A stretch of 64,000 nt of DNA, taken from the NCBI GenBank assembly GCA_950022655.1, contig OX465584.1:51256723-51320722 (forward strand), read 5' to 3'. The notes under the pieces are model-generated. The model worked only from the letters and a program-made list of their open reading frames with translations, did not search any database and was not told the DNA's origin. Source of the stretch: Alentia gelatinosa (lineage: Eukaryota > Annelida > Polychaeta > Phyllodocida > Polynoidae). The translations under genes and the position numbers were made by a program. Positions within the stretch are counted from its first letter, which is position 1. Each line of letters opens with the position of its first letter. This document shows, piece after piece, positions 36,100 to 47,561 of the stretch.

Positions 36100-36490
36100 G
36101 TATACCAATGTATCCATGTAAAAGAGGTGTGCTTTCCGTTCTGACATCGGATTTACTGGTTTAACATGGTAGGGATATACGTTTATTTTATCTCTCTACA
36201 GTAATACATTACTCTGATAATAATATACAATGAGACAACTAACGGATGAACTACTAAAGGTTTGGCTTTCCGATTCTGATACCGGATTTACGTTTCGCTA
36301 CAGTTCATCTATTATTATTTAATATAGAATATTTTAATAGGAATATCATTTTGAAATTTGGTATACCATATAAAAAAGGTGGGCTTTTCGATTCTGATAC
36401 CGGATTTACGTTTCGCTACAGTTCGTCTATTACTATTCAATATAGATATTTCTAATAGAATATCAGTCTGAACTTTGGTATACCCATTTT
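36100..36490 (+). repeat. Imperfect tandem repeats of about 120 bp upstream of spliced gene
   Basis: Three units sharing ttccgattctgataccggat, ttacgtttcgctacagttc and aatatcagtctgaaatttgg. They lie in the probable 5' UTR or first intron of the gene at 36558. An ATG followed by a donor (35888, gaaggtatgt) could be an upstream exon. Confidence 0.65.
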
Positions 36491-36557
36491 TAAAAAAGTT
36501 TGACTATTTTATATTTTTAAACCATTACAGATGAATAACTGATCATATCATCCCTAC

Positions 36558-37848
36558 ATGATGCCACAATTACCGAATATGAACCAACACCCTACGCCAA
36601 CACAGTGGCAAGGGTGAGCATTACATATTATACAATACATAATGATAATTTCCACAGTACGAATAAGTTAGATGATATAGCTATCATTACCAGATGTGTA
36701 TGAATATTTCTCACTACTAATAGATCTATTAGTTATTTATTTATTTATTTACTAATTTATTAGTATACCTCTTTTTCCTACAGCAGAGCTCACCAGACAC
36801 CATACATTGCACAAACAGGGTCGCCTGTAGCACACATACCACACCCTAGAGATCCTATAACATATGCTCAACAGCAACAGTACGGTGGATCAACATCACC
36901 CTTTGGACAGCTGAGGACTCCCCACCCACCACAGACATCAACATCAACATCAACATCAGGTGGAGGAATAGTTAACTGTGACAATATAGTCCTTTTCCTC
37001 GATCCTGACTGGTCAGTACTGAGGACTCCTGGTGCTCCAAGATACAGGTGAAGAGAATGATTATTCCACTGTATACCTTAACAATTGGTAATATAGAGCA
37101 AATTAAATAAAGATTATCATTGCCAATTATAATAAACTGTTACTATTTAATATATGTAATAATCAATAATAAAGATAATATAATAGATGATATATATATA
37201 GTTAATACTATTTCAAGAATTCCATACATCAAGTAATACCACATAATAAGTATTCTATATTATGTTGATAATGATGGTGATGATGATGATGATGAATACA
37301 ATCTAATAATTGGTTAATAATACTATCCTTTTCTTTTTTTCCCTCTCTGTATAAACAGAAAGACAGTATTAACATCTGTATTTTACAATAAGCCTAGAGT
37401 AAATATACTGAAGACACAGTTTCTGCTTGATGACCCTCATCACGTGAGAGCTATAAAAGGGTCGGGGGTATCGTTAGAAGGTGATAGCCTTTTAGAGTTG
37501 CTACGGCACTCTAAGATAATATATAAACAATATTGCGAGCTCACAATCGCAAATGGCTTTCCTGTTCCACAGCCCTTAGAGTTTGTGGAGTTAGATGATC
37601 CTATTTCACAACATAACAGTGTGTGCCACCAGCCTCACTTACACCATACGACAGCAGTGACAGCGGCTCGGGTAGTTGGGGTATCAACTGATACAACAGC
37701 AGCACAACCAGCAGCAGCAGTAGCAGAACCAACAGCAGCAGCAGTAGCAGAACCAACAGCAGTAGCATCAACATCAGCAGCAACATTGACCTCAGTACAA
37801 CCCTCAACATCAGCAGTAACTGATCAGGCGGAGGACGCAAAAAGGTAA
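36558..37848 (+). CDS. Spliced gene of unknown function, three exons
   Basis: Exons 36558-36613, 36784-37047 and 37359-37848; introns gtgagc...ctacag and gtgaag...aaacag, both phase 2, joining into one open frame of about 269 codons. N-terminal half is Gln/Pro/Thr/Ser-rich (QQQQYGG, HPPQTSTSTSTS). The middle is well structured: IVLFLDPDWSVLRTPGAPRY, then KTVLTSVFYNK, LLDDPHHVRAIKGSG and HSKIIYKQYCEL. The C-terminus is a low-complexity Ala/Thr/Pro repeat (AVAEPTAA). The second exon has a cagcag acceptor pair, so one codon may vary. I do not recognise the family. Position before the polymerase suggests an early or regulatory element gene; that is inference. Confidence 0.75.
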
Positions 37849-37984
37849 TCTTTACGGTAAGTCACTCTCGTAGATGTCAAGGGTATTATAAATTGAAGTT
37901 CGGCAGATTTCTATCAATTATCTTTACTTTCTCTAATTTATTCTCTTTACTTTTTAAAATTTATTCTCAGGTTAATACAGGGGA

Positions 37985-38338
37985 ATGTGTTTCCTTGATA
38001 TTTTTCCTACAGACCTCATCTATGTAATCCTTATAGATTTTGTTTCGCTGGATATAGCATCTTTATTCAATCTCTCTTTATCTTGTAGAGGGGATAGTGG
38101 TACCACTGACAAAATTCTAAATGTTAGTAAGGAGCGGTTCTGGCAGCATCTGATCTGGAGACATATACAGAATAACTGTATTCATCATATAATAAATTTG
38201 ACAGCTGTAAGAAAAATCATATTTGATTTTCCACTTCCAAATCCTGAAGATCTCTATGTTAAACTACATATTATAAAACACTCAATACAGACTATTAAAA
38301 AATCAAGAGTTGCATGTTATTTAGATATATACGTATAG
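37985..38338 (+). CDS. F-box-like ORF, 117 aa
   Basis: ATG at 37985. N-terminus reads FPTDLIYVILIDFVSLDIAS followed by LFNLSLSCRG and FWQHLIWRH, matching the spacing of an F-box (LP..LL..I...L...D...L..VCR, then W). F-box proteins recruit substrates to SCF ubiquitin ligases, and several DNA viruses encode them. The remainder is not recognised. Frame ends at 38338, but the open frame from 38314 follows at once, so the two may be one gene with a frameshift or a missed splice. Confidence 0.45.
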   Translation: MCFLDIFPTDLIYVILIDFVSLDIASLFNLSLSCRGDSGTTDKILNVSKERFWQHLIWRHIQNNCIHHIINLTAVRKIIFDFPLPNPEDLYVKLHIIKHSIQTIKKSRVACYLDIYV

Positions 38339-38952
38339 ATGTAGATATTTCTATAGAAGAACTGCAACACGTTCATGAAAAGTTTGGTCCTCTCCTGACA
38401 TCCTTATTCCAAGTAGTTTCGATTTTAAGACATATTGTTGACGAACCTTCAGAAATTCATAGATTGACTGTACAGTTTGCTAAAGAAAGTATTAATGATA
38501 TCAGTATAGAGTATTGGACTCATGATATTGCACACATATTTCACCCTTACTTGCTAACTTTACAGACCTCGAGGTGGATAAACCCTTACAACTATAAACA
38601 GGATGTTGATATAGAGCTGAAAATGCTATATATTAGGTATATTAAGACACGATTCAGTTTCAACATCAGAAAAATCTGCAGAGAAACAGAGGAAATAAGA
38701 TCTATCGACTATTCAGTGCTCTCTATAGAAACAGGATTCCTGAGAACTCTATTACAACACTTGGAAAACCTCTTTAAGAAGGATAAGATCTGTAACAATA
38801 TAAGACGCTCATGTGTTTTAAACCTAGACCCTGATGAGAAGTTAAAACAAGGTCTAGGATTTTACAGAGGGATTTACGATCCTGATTATCTGGAGAGAGA
38901 GTTAGCTGAGATACAGGAGGAACAGGAAGAGGGGGGTGTTGTAATATTGTAG
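38314..38952 (+). CDS. Unknown ORF, 212 aa, acidic C-terminus
   Basis: Open from 38314 to 38952, overlapping the F-box-like ORF in another frame. Helical, charged sequence with no recognised domain, ending in AEIQEEQEEGGVVIL. Probably the downstream part of the F-box-like gene. Confidence 0.45.
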   Translation: MLFRYIRIDVDISIEELQHVHEKFGPLLTSLFQVVSILRHIVDEPSEIHRLTVQFAKESINDISIEYWTHDIAHIFHPYLLTLQTSRWINPYNYKQDVDIELKMLYIRYIKTRFSFNIRKICRETEEIRSIDYSVLSIETGFLRTLLQHLENLFKKDKICNNIRRSCVLNLDPDEKLKQGLGFYRGIYDPDYLERELAEIQEEQEEGGVVIL

Positions 38953-38988
38953 TGTATTACACTCTATTGGTATATCTATACATTAACC

Positions 38989-41719
38989 ATGGAATATTCC
39001 TGTCTGAAATGTGGTAAAAAATTTAAAAGGAGTTATAATCTAAAAAGACATATACAGAAAAAACATGACCAGAAAGAACAAGATAACATGCATACATGTA
39101 CATCATGTGGAAAAGTTTTTACTAGAAAGGATATATTGAAATGACATGTAGAGACTCATGGTCATGCCGCTGCAGCTGATGCAGCGGCCACAGTTGGTGA
39201 TGGGGATGGTGGTGATGACGATGAGGAATTGGAGAGAACACGTTTAACTGAGCTTTTGGAGACTGACACAGCCAATATTTACAAGCTTGAAAAAGTTAAC
39301 GAGGTTATCTCAGCAAAATTCAACACAACATCCACAGTATATACTTTCCAGATGAAGGATTTAAATATTGTGTATATAACAAATGTTTTACGATTACTGT
39401 ATAGAGTATTCAGGGACCTCATTGCTTCTGTCACAGAGCATATGCATGAAAGGGACATGATATGTCTCACTATAGATAATCCCATACTGGATTATCCCGT
39501 GCAAATACCCTTAATGTTTGTTGATGTTTTAACTGTTGATGTTATTATAGCCGAGATTGCCTGAGTGCTTCAGAGTTATGAGGAATTCCCAGTCAACGAA
39601 AACATGCATATCTGCGTCACACATGTCGTACCTCCACGAGGGGCTGGTTTTTCATCAGAACAGCGCAATAATCTTAACAAAACTTTGAGAATGAGGAGAT
39701 CTGTCATCACAATTAAGAACCGTAATGACAATATATGCTGTGCACGAGCCTTAGTTATTGCACGAGCTCACGTAACAAAAAGTTCTAACAAAGCTTACTT
39801 CACGCGAGGATTACAGGTGCAGAAAAAGGAAGCCCTTATTCTAATGAGGGAGGCTGGGGTTGATAAAGGTCCTTGTGGTGTGAAAGAGCTAGAGAAATTT
39901 CAAAAATGTTTGAAAGAATTCTCCATTGTGGTTTTCTCTAAGAATCATCTCGACACCATCATTTTTGAGGGTAATACACAGGCTCCAAAAAGATTGGTTT
40001 TTTTTATAGGAACCGATTTTGTTTCAAGTGTAGGAAAGCCTACAATAACATACCACATAATTGCTCAGAACCGTGTAATATATGTAAAACACCACATACC
40101 ACACAACCTGACACATTACCACCACTACCAAAAGGACAGGGAAAATGGGTACACTGTTTAAAGTGTAACAGGTTTTTCATAGGTGATGAATGTTACACCA
40201 ATCATCTGAAGAACTTAAACAAGCGTCGTTTAGGAGGTAGTTTATGTGATAGGATGAAAAAGTGTGTAAGGTGTAAAAAACTTGTTCAAAAACGTCGTTT
40301 TTCAAGTCACTACTGTGGTGAGAGGTACTGTTCCACATGTGTTGGGTATTTTGATGATAATAATCATAAATGCTTCATGAGACCTGTAGGTGAGGGTTTG
40401 TATGGAAGTGATCCTTGTGGAAATACCGGTAAGGGAATCGTTTTGAAAGACGAAGAGTCTAATTCAAACTACTTTCCCTTTGAACAATCTGATAAGACTA
40501 ACAATAGCAGTAACAGTAATAGCAGCAGTGTTGATAAAGGAAAAAAGGATAGTGTAGATGAAGAGAAACATCGTAAATTCATCTTCTTCGATTTTGAATG
40601 CATGCAAGACACAGGTATACATATACCTAACCTCTGTGTGGTTAAGGTGACGTGTGACCTCTGTTATTCTCCTTCAAACAATGAGGACATCTGTCTCAAC
40701 TGTGATGAGAAAGACCTTATCTTTTACGGGGAGAAGTGTGTTGATGAATTTTGTTCATGGCTTTTTTCTAAAAAAAACACAAATGCTATTGTCATATGCC
40801 ATAATTTTAAAGGTTATGATTCGTACTTTATTATAGAGTACCTGTACAGTAACGGAATGCCTCCGAAAATAATCTACTGTGGTGCTAAAGTTATGCACCT
40901 CACTGTACCTCAGTATAAAATGAGATTCCTCGATTCCATAAACTTTCTACCCATGGCTTTATCAAAATTACCAAAAACCTTAAACCTGAGTTGTGAGGAT
41001 AAAGGGTATTTCCCTCATCTGTTTAACAAACCTGTGAACCAGGATGTTAGACAACCATTTCTACCTCACCATAGATTCTATTCTCCAGATAGCATGTCTC
41101 CAGAAAACAGGAAAAGTTTTTTCATCTGGTATAATGCTCATGATGAAAACGGAACTCATCAAATACTGTACCAATGATGTTCTGATTCTAAAGGAGGCCT
41201 GTATGAAATTCAGACAGATGTTTCTAAATATGATATCTGATATTACACCTATAAGCATGCTGCTCCACGCAGGGGTTGGCATTGGTGAAGACGGTGATGA
41301 CACCATACCGTCTGTAAATGGTGTAGACCCTTATGAATCGTGCATAACTATTGCTTCAGCATGTAACCTCGTCTATAGAACAAAGTTTCTACCCGTTAAT
41401 ACTGTTGCAATCCTACCACCATATAATGCCGCAGATATACATTCCAACGAATCGCTTCTATGGTTGACTTTCTATGAGAGAAAACACGGGGTGGTAGTAC
41501 AGCACGCACGTCGAACTGGTGGTGAAAAAAGGATAGGGCGTGGGGGAGTAGATGGTTTTGTTAAGGATGATACTCATACTGTTCTACAGTATCATGGGTG
41601 TTTCTTACATGGACACCCGGATTGTTTTGCAGCCTCTACTATGAACCCTTTATCAAAAAGGAAAATGGGTAGTTTGTATGAACAAACACGACGGCGTACG
41701 GACGAGATCGTAGGTAAAG
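38989..41719 (+). pseudogene. Polinton PolB, segment 1: zinc fingers and exonuclease domain
   Basis: Protein-primed-type family-B DNA polymerase, N-terminal part. From ATG 38989: C2H2 fingers (CLKCGKKFKRSYNLKRH; CTSCGKVFTRKD), acidic linker, the domain typical of animal Maverick polymerases (VLQSYEEFPVNENM, VVPPRGAG), a Cys/His-rich region (about 40010-40380, for example CVRCKKLV, CSTCVGYF), then 3'-5' exonuclease motifs: FFDFECMQD, CHNFKGYDSYFI, KYCTNDVLILK. Later VQHARRTGGEKRIG and LQYHGCFLHGHPDC are also family hallmarks. Breaks: TGA at 39142-39144, TGA at 39562-39564, a frameshift at the T run about 39998-40006, and a frameshift near 41130-41160. The gene is cut at about 41719 by a retrotransposon block. 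In an intact element PolB replicates the linear genome from protein-bound ends. Confidence 0.9.
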
Positions 41720-42169
41720 GGTTTTTTTTTTTGGTTTTTTTTTATTCAGTGAAAAGGAAAAAAGTACATTCATCCTCAGGCTGACGCTCTTCCATGCACA
41801 AGTCCAAACAATCAAAGTGCATTAGACGCAACAAGTGAATACGAGTTCAAACATCATACTTCTCTAAACATATTGCAGCAGATTTTAAGTCAATCCAGAG
41901 ATTAGATATAGGTCATCTGACTCTATATGGTTATTTTAGCTTTTGAACAATTGCTAATTGATTATCTTCTTAGAGATTATATCCAAGGCTGCGAGGAGTA
42001 TTAATAATCTCGTAGATAGGTACATAGACAGAACATTACATGAACAGGACAGGACAATACAATACAATGACCCCTAGAATTATCGATAGCTCTTTAGCAG
42101 GCACATGTTGTTTCATTTAATACAATTAATATAGTATAATGGTGTGTAGCAATGTACTAATTACATATA

Positions 42170-42410
42170 CCAGTAATGATGGTCATTTGACTCACCAGTT
42201 CTTTCAATGGTCATTTGACTCATTGTAGTTTTATAAATGTATTAATTACATATACCAGTAATGGTGGTCATTTGACTCACCAGTACTCTCAATGGTCATT
42301 TGACTCATTGTAGCTATACAGTTGTATGGATATGGGTGGTGTTTTGAGTGGTCATTTGACACACACAAGGATATTTTCCTTCTTATCGGTCATCTGACTC
42401 GATTTTTACT
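42170..42410 (-). repeat. Direct duplication of about 88 bp in LINE B 3' region
   Basis: ggtcatttgactcaccagt and ggtcatttgactcattgtag recur in order, with further copies of gtcatttgac to 42360. Lies in the non-coding 3' end of LINE B. Confidence 0.7.
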
Positions 42411-42998
42411 CAGGCATTGTCAATCATATTTATCATTTCAGTTCGTAACAGATGATTTTTAACCTGCATTTTGTAGTCTTTCATAGCACTAAGTTTTTGT
42501 GTATTTCCTGTTAGGGTATTCCATAGCAACATTCCCTGATAAATGGGACTATTTCTATATTTCTAGGTCCTTGGTCTTTTTGTTTTTAGAAGGATCTTTC
42601 TGCTCATTCTGGTTTTATAATTCAATGGTTCTACTATATTATTAGCGTCTTTCGACCATCTAAATATATTTAACAGTAGATGTAAACACCGTCGGTAAGC
42701 CAGCGGCCTTATTTTACATCTGTTATGTAATTCCTCTACACTAACGTGTTCCCATCTTTTAATATCCAGAGCTGTTATTTAAGCAGGTTTGTAACTTGTC
42801 TCTTTCCCTTCTTGTGACCATATAGTATACACTGTCTACATATTCTAGACAAGGAAATATCGTTTGCTTAGCAACCGAGATAGCTGAAACTCCATTTATC
42901 AAATATCGTAACTTTCTAAATTTGAAATTTTTTTTATTAATATCCTGAATTACCTTCTGTGTTTGTTTTGTAAATTTAAGTCCTGTATCAATATTTAT

Positions 42999-45900
42999 AC
43001 ATGAGGTATTGTAAGGAAAGCATAATGTTTTGGATGTTTGGGCCCCAGCCGAGGTCTGTTGACATGAGAACAAGTTCTTCATGGTTATGAAAGGGTATTA
43101 CCCATGCTCTATATTCCTGAATGTCTATTGTGTTTTAAGTGTGATATATGTGAAATATGTTGTTGATGTATACATGTTCTTTGTTTGGTATGGGTTCAAA
43201 GATCAGGCTATTGAGGTTGATACGATGCTAGGGGAATGGGGACAAGAAGATCAGTTACAACAGAAAGAAGAACAGAAGATCGCTGATTGTTTGGGAAAGG
43301 GGGAACAAGAACTCTATATACATTTAACATGGATAATATAAGATTTGCTAGTATAAATGTTAATGGTCTGGGGGAGGCAATTAAGCGGCGTACTTTTTTC
43401 CATAAACTGAGAAAAGACTTTGATATTATACTTCTGCAGGAAACTCATAGTACTGATCAAACCAATTTTTTATGGAAAACCGAATGGGGGGGAGAAATGA
43501 TTTTTTCTAATGGGGTATCCAATTCAAGGGGGGTGGCCGTATTATTTTCGAGCAAACTTGATTTTAAAATTGACAAGGTGGTCAGAGATATACAAGGTAG
43601 ATTTTTAATTGTTCAGGTATCTATTGAAGAGGAAACCATAATATTGGTTAATGCGTATTGCCCAGTTCAATGTACCCCCCAGGATCAACTGATTAATCTT
43701 AGCCGGTTAGAGGAAGAATTGTACAATTTTGAAGAATTACCCATGTTGATAGGTGGAGACTTTAATATACCACTAGATCCCAACTTGGATAGGAAAAACA
43801 CTTCTTCCCCCCCTACCTCCCGTCAATACCGGACAGTATTATCGGAATTCTTAGTTAATAATGATTTGGTTGACTTATGGAGAGAAAGGAACACTACAAT
43901 TAAACGATTTACATTTCACAGAGCCCAATCTGCATCTCGTATTGATTACTGGTTCATATCTGAATGTTTTAAAAATAGAATTTTTAAGATGGACATTAAG
44001 ACCGCTTCATGTACAGATCACTCATTACTTACGTTTGAGTTAAAAAGACAGCAAAAAACTAGGGGCCCCTCCTTCTGGAAACTCAACAATTTGTTGTTGG
44101 CAGACAAGAAGTATGTAGAACTAGTTAAAAAAGAATTATCAGAGTTACGTATAAGTACTAAAGAAATAGAACCGGTACAGAGATGGGATTTTATCAAATT
44201 TAAGCTAAGGGACATCTCTATTCAATTTGCTAAAAAAAGGAAAAGAGAAGAAAGGTTGCAGCTGAAGAGTATGCAACAAGAACTAGAAAGCCTGGTACAA
44301 ACTGATGATTTATCTGATTTAAAGGAGAATGAGAGAAAATACAAGATCTACACTTTAAGAAAGGACATTGAATTTCATGAGCGCAAAGCCACCCTTGCCC
44401 TTCTCTTTCGGTCGAAGGCTAATTGGGCATTGAAGGGGGAAAGGCCTAACAAATACTTTTTGAATAGAATTAAGAAGAACTGTATGAATAAATGCATATC
44501 CCAACTAACGATAGTAGAGGAAGGCAGACAATACGAAACGGGTGATCCAATCAAAATATTGTCTACAATTGAAGAGTTTTATAAGAAGGTTTATACCAGA
44601 AATACATCAGAATCACTTTTGGATAACATAGAAAAGTTAATAGACCCCAGTAAAATACCAAAAATTTCCCAGTCGGAGAAAGATTTTTTAGATAGAGAGA
44701 TCTCGGATATTGAACTTTATAATGCTCTCAAAAAACTTAACGCTAACAAATCCCCAGGATCTGATGGCCTTACGCCTGAGTTTTATCGTTACTTCTGGGG
44801 CCATATTAAGGGCTTTCTTATGGAATCTTTTCAGGATTCTAAGTTCAAAGGGATGTTAGGTACAGAACAACGAAGAGGTATAATCTCATTAATTCCAAAG
44901 AAAGGAGTAAGCAGAGTTGAATTGAAGAACTGGAGACCAATTACGTTATTGAACACTGACTATAAAATTCTAACCAAAGCTTTAGCATTGAGACTCCAAT
45001 CTCCCCTTCGAGGGATTGTTCATGATGACCAGACTGGTTTCATGAAAGGTCGTTATATAGGCTCCAACATTAGGATCATTCAAGATGTTATAGATTATTT
45101 GAATACAAATGGATTAGCAGGAATTCTGCTCGCCCTTGATTTTGAGAAGGCGTTTGATTCGGTCTCCTGGGTGGCTATATTTGATGCACTGAAACTCTTT
45201 GGATGTGGGGAGGAATTTCTGAGTTGGATCAAATTAATATACAGGGATATTTCTTCATGTGTGTCCAATGCTGGTTTTCATACTAATTGGTTTTTTCCCT
45301 CCCGGGGAACTCGTCAAGGCTGCTGTATCTCCCCCTACTTGTTTGTTGTCTTAGTGGAATTAGCGGCCATTGCAATTAGGGGAAACAAGGATGTGAAAGG
45401 GATTGAAATGCAATATAGATCTGTGAAAATTTCGATGTATGCAGATGACGTTACTTGTTTATTAGGGGACATACAGTCGGTGTACAGGCTTCTGGACATT
45501 CTGGAGAGGTTTCGTAGATATGCAGGACTAAAGATCAACCTGGACAAGTCCTTTATTATGAAATTGGGGGTAAAATCTGATCCCCTTCCTCCCAACTGTC
45601 CGATAGTAGAAAGACAGATGGTGAATATTCTAGGTATAAAGTTCAAAAATGCTTGGAAGGAAGACGAATATACTCAAATGAATTTTGAAGATAAAATTGA
45701 CAAATGTCAAAGTATTTGTTCAGCATGGGCAACAAAAAAATTGTCACTGAAAGGTAAAGTCACCGTTATTAATGCCACAGTAATACCTATATTGTTGTAT
45801 CCAATGTCTTTGATATATACTCCGCCTTATGTGTTTTCGGAATTTAAAAAGATTGTATGTCAGTTTCTCTGGAATAGCAAAGTTAACAAATTAGCTTATG

Positions 45901-47561
45901 CAACGGTCTGTCAATGTGTCAAGGAAGGAGGTCTTAATATGTTGAATCTGGAAACAATGTATGAGGTATCAAGAATTAAATGGATTATTCGTTTTTGTAA
46001 TGAATCACGCTCATGTTGGGATTACATACTACCAGAATTTCTTCAATCGGAAGAAGAGCCTGTTTTCAAGACGATTACTGAATTTTTTAGAGCTAAAAGA
46101 CTCATTCAACTGCAACACTGTGACTCTATGTTCTATAGGAATTTAGTCCAGATCTGGAATAAGATATACATTAGATTTTCTATTCAGGAAGAAGATCGGC
46201 AGTATGAGTATTTGTGGCACAACAAGTTCATTAAAATTTACAAACCAGGGAATATGGCTAACTCATGGAGATCAGCTGGTATTGTATCCCTACATGATAT
46301 TATAAGTAATGGTAGACTCATGTCTGAGATAGAAATTAGGCAAAAATATAAAGTCCCATGCACGTTTCTACACCTTTTACATTTACGGAGAAGTATCCCA
46401 TGGTTGTCAAGATTATCCTTTCAAAAGGTGAAGACTGAGGTGAATCCGTTATTTATCAACGATTCAGTTCGTGTGGCTATCAATATCAGAAATAGTAATA
46501 ACAGAAAGATCTACTATGTTCTTAATTCTTTTAGAACCAAACCTCCTGCAAGTCAAAAATACTGGTGTACAGAGTATGGGCTACCTCTAACAGATGGTCA
46601 TTTATGGACCAATATCTTTACCCACATTTATAAAACGACTAGGGAAACGAAATTACAATCATTCCAATATAGAATTATAAACAGATTGATACCTACGAAT
46701 TCATATCTATACAAAAGAAAGATCGTCCCTTCAGATATATGTTCTTTCTGTCAAGAAAAAGACACTTTGGAACACTTCTTCCTTGACTGTCCCAAAGTCA
46801 GGGACTTTTGGTCTCAATCTATTCGATGGTTGAAGGAGGTTGCAGATATAAATGGTGACTGGACGAGAACTAACATATTGCTGGGTTTTTCAGGCTCTGG
46901 TATTCTGTCCCACAGGCTAAACTATATTAGTTCCTTAATCAAGTTCTATATTTATAGACAAAAACTTTTCTATGACAGTAAGTTCTGTCTTTATGCATGG
47001 TCATTGGAATTCAGAGAAAAACTACGTATGGAGTAATATATATGTTATATAGAAAACTCTCCTCACAAGTTCAAAAAGTTGGAGACTATAATGCAAAATA
47101 TTCAGTGAAACACACTGGGCTTCGATTCTCTCCAAGGATGTTCAGAAGCCTTCATATGCGTTAACTTTACTCCACCAGGTCAGGGGTAACTCCAGTGACT
47201 CATACCAAAATAATGTATCTTGTCCGGTCTCGTCCTCTTGGGTTTTGTTACCATTATATGTCTCGCTTTTCATGTTTACTACTTAGAAGGATACGGTTAG
47301 TGTCCCAACAAAGAGTAAGCTACAATTGAGATTACATCGTAAAATGGTATTGATGAAATATGAATGTGATGTAAACACAAATGCTATTGATGAAATATGA
47401 ATGTGATGTAAACACAAATGCTATATCTAATACAATAGGTGAACTAAACGCGATATTGCTGTTAGAAAATAAGACACTTTTGGAAAGAAAACGGATTGTT
47501 AGGAAATAAGATCTAATGCGAAATAAAGCTTACTCTATAAAAAAAAATAAAAAAAAATAAA
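42999..47561 (+). mobile_element. LINE A: L1/Tx1-like retrotransposon with target duplication
   Basis: 4563-bp insertion flanked by AATATTTAT at 42990-42998 and 47562-47570. Its 3' end is an A-rich (aaaaaaaaat)n tail at 47538-47561. The 5' 330 nt have no convincing ORF1, so the copy is probably 5' truncated or lacks ORF1. The 3' UTR has a direct repeat (gctattgatgaaatatgaat at about 47350 and 47382). Confidence 0.9.
43329..47036 (+). CDS. LINE A ORF2: endonuclease-reverse transcriptase, uninterrupted
   Basis: 1235 codons from ATG 43329 without a stop. APE endonuclease in residues about 1-235 (SINVNGLGEAIKRR, LLQETHS, GGDFNIPLD, RIDYWFISE, CTDHSLL). RT in about 440-760 (NANKSPGSDGLTPEFY, GRYIGSNIRII, LLALDFEKAFDSVSW, GTRQGCCISPYLFV, catalytic MYADDVTCLLG at about residue 702). 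A C-terminal CCHC-type zinc motif CSFCQEKDTLEHFFLDC lies at about residue 1138. Motifs and length fit the L1/Tx1 group. An intact frame in a decayed host element points to a recent insertion. Confidence 0.93.
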   Translation: MDNIRFASINVNGLGEAIKRRTFFHKLRKDFDIILLQETHSTDQTNFLWKTEWGGEMIFSNGVSNSRGVAVLFSSKLDFKIDKVVRDIQGRFLIVQVSIEEETIILVNAYCPVQCTPQDQLINLSRLEEELYNFEELPMLIGGDFNIPLDPNLDRKNTSSPPTSRQYRTVLSEFLVNNDLVDLWRERNTTIKRFTFHRAQSASRIDYWFISECFKNRIFKMDIKTASCTDHSLLTFELKRQQKTRGPSFWKLNNLLLADKKYVELVKKELSELRISTKEIEPVQRWDFIKFKLRDISIQFAKKRKREERLQLKSMQQELESLVQTDDLSDLKENERKYKIYTLRKDIEFHERKATLALLFRSKANWALKGERPNKYFLNRIKKNCMNKCISQLTIVEEGRQYETGDPIKILSTIEEFYKKVYTRNTSESLLDNIEKLIDPSKIPKISQSEKDFLDREISDIELYNALKKLNANKSPGSDGLTPEFYRYFWGHIKGFLMESFQDSKFKGMLGTEQRRGIISLIPKKGVSRVELKNWRPITLLNTDYKILTKALALRLQSPLRGIVHDDQTGFMKGRYIGSNIRIIQDVIDYLNTNGLAGILLALDFEKAFDSVSWVAIFDALKLFGCGEEFLSWIKLIYRDISSCVSNAGFHTNWFFPSRGTRQGCCISPYLFVVLVELAAIAIRGNKDVKGIEMQYRSVKISMYADDVTCLLGDIQSVYRLLDILERFRRYAGLKINLDKSFIMKLGVKSDPLPPNCPIVERQMVNILGIKFKNAWKEDEYTQMNFEDKIDKCQSICSAWATKKLSLKGKVTVINATVIPILLYPMSLIYTPPYVFSEFKKIVCQFLWNSKVNKLAYATVCQCVKEGGLNMLNLETMYEVSRIKWIIRFCNESRSCWDYILPEFLQSEEEPVFKTITEFFRAKRLIQLQHCDSMFYRNLVQIWNKIYIRFSIQEEDRQYEYLWHNKFIKIYKPGNMANSWRSAGIVSLHDIISNGRLMSEIEIRQKYKVPCTFLHLLHLRRSIPWLSRLSFQKVKTEVNPLFINDSVRVAINIRNSNNRKIYYVLNSFRTKPPASQKYWCTEYGLPLTDGHLWTNIFTHIYKTTRETKLQSFQYRIINRLIPTNSYLYKRKIVPSDICSFCQEKDTLEHFFLDCPKVRDFWSQSIRWLKEVADINGDWTRTNILLGFSGSGILSHRLNYISSLIKFYIYRQKLFYDSKFCLYAWSLEFREKLRME

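Noticed and set aside
42759..43082. A single minus-strand gene of 107 codons
   Set aside because: The first 28 codons are LINE A sequence and the rest is the displaced end of LINE B ORF2; the junction at the target duplication explains it.
43081..43341. Possible ORF1 of LINE A (86 codons)
   Set aside because: No RRM, coiled coil or zinc knuckle; overlaps the ORF2 start. Left unassigned.
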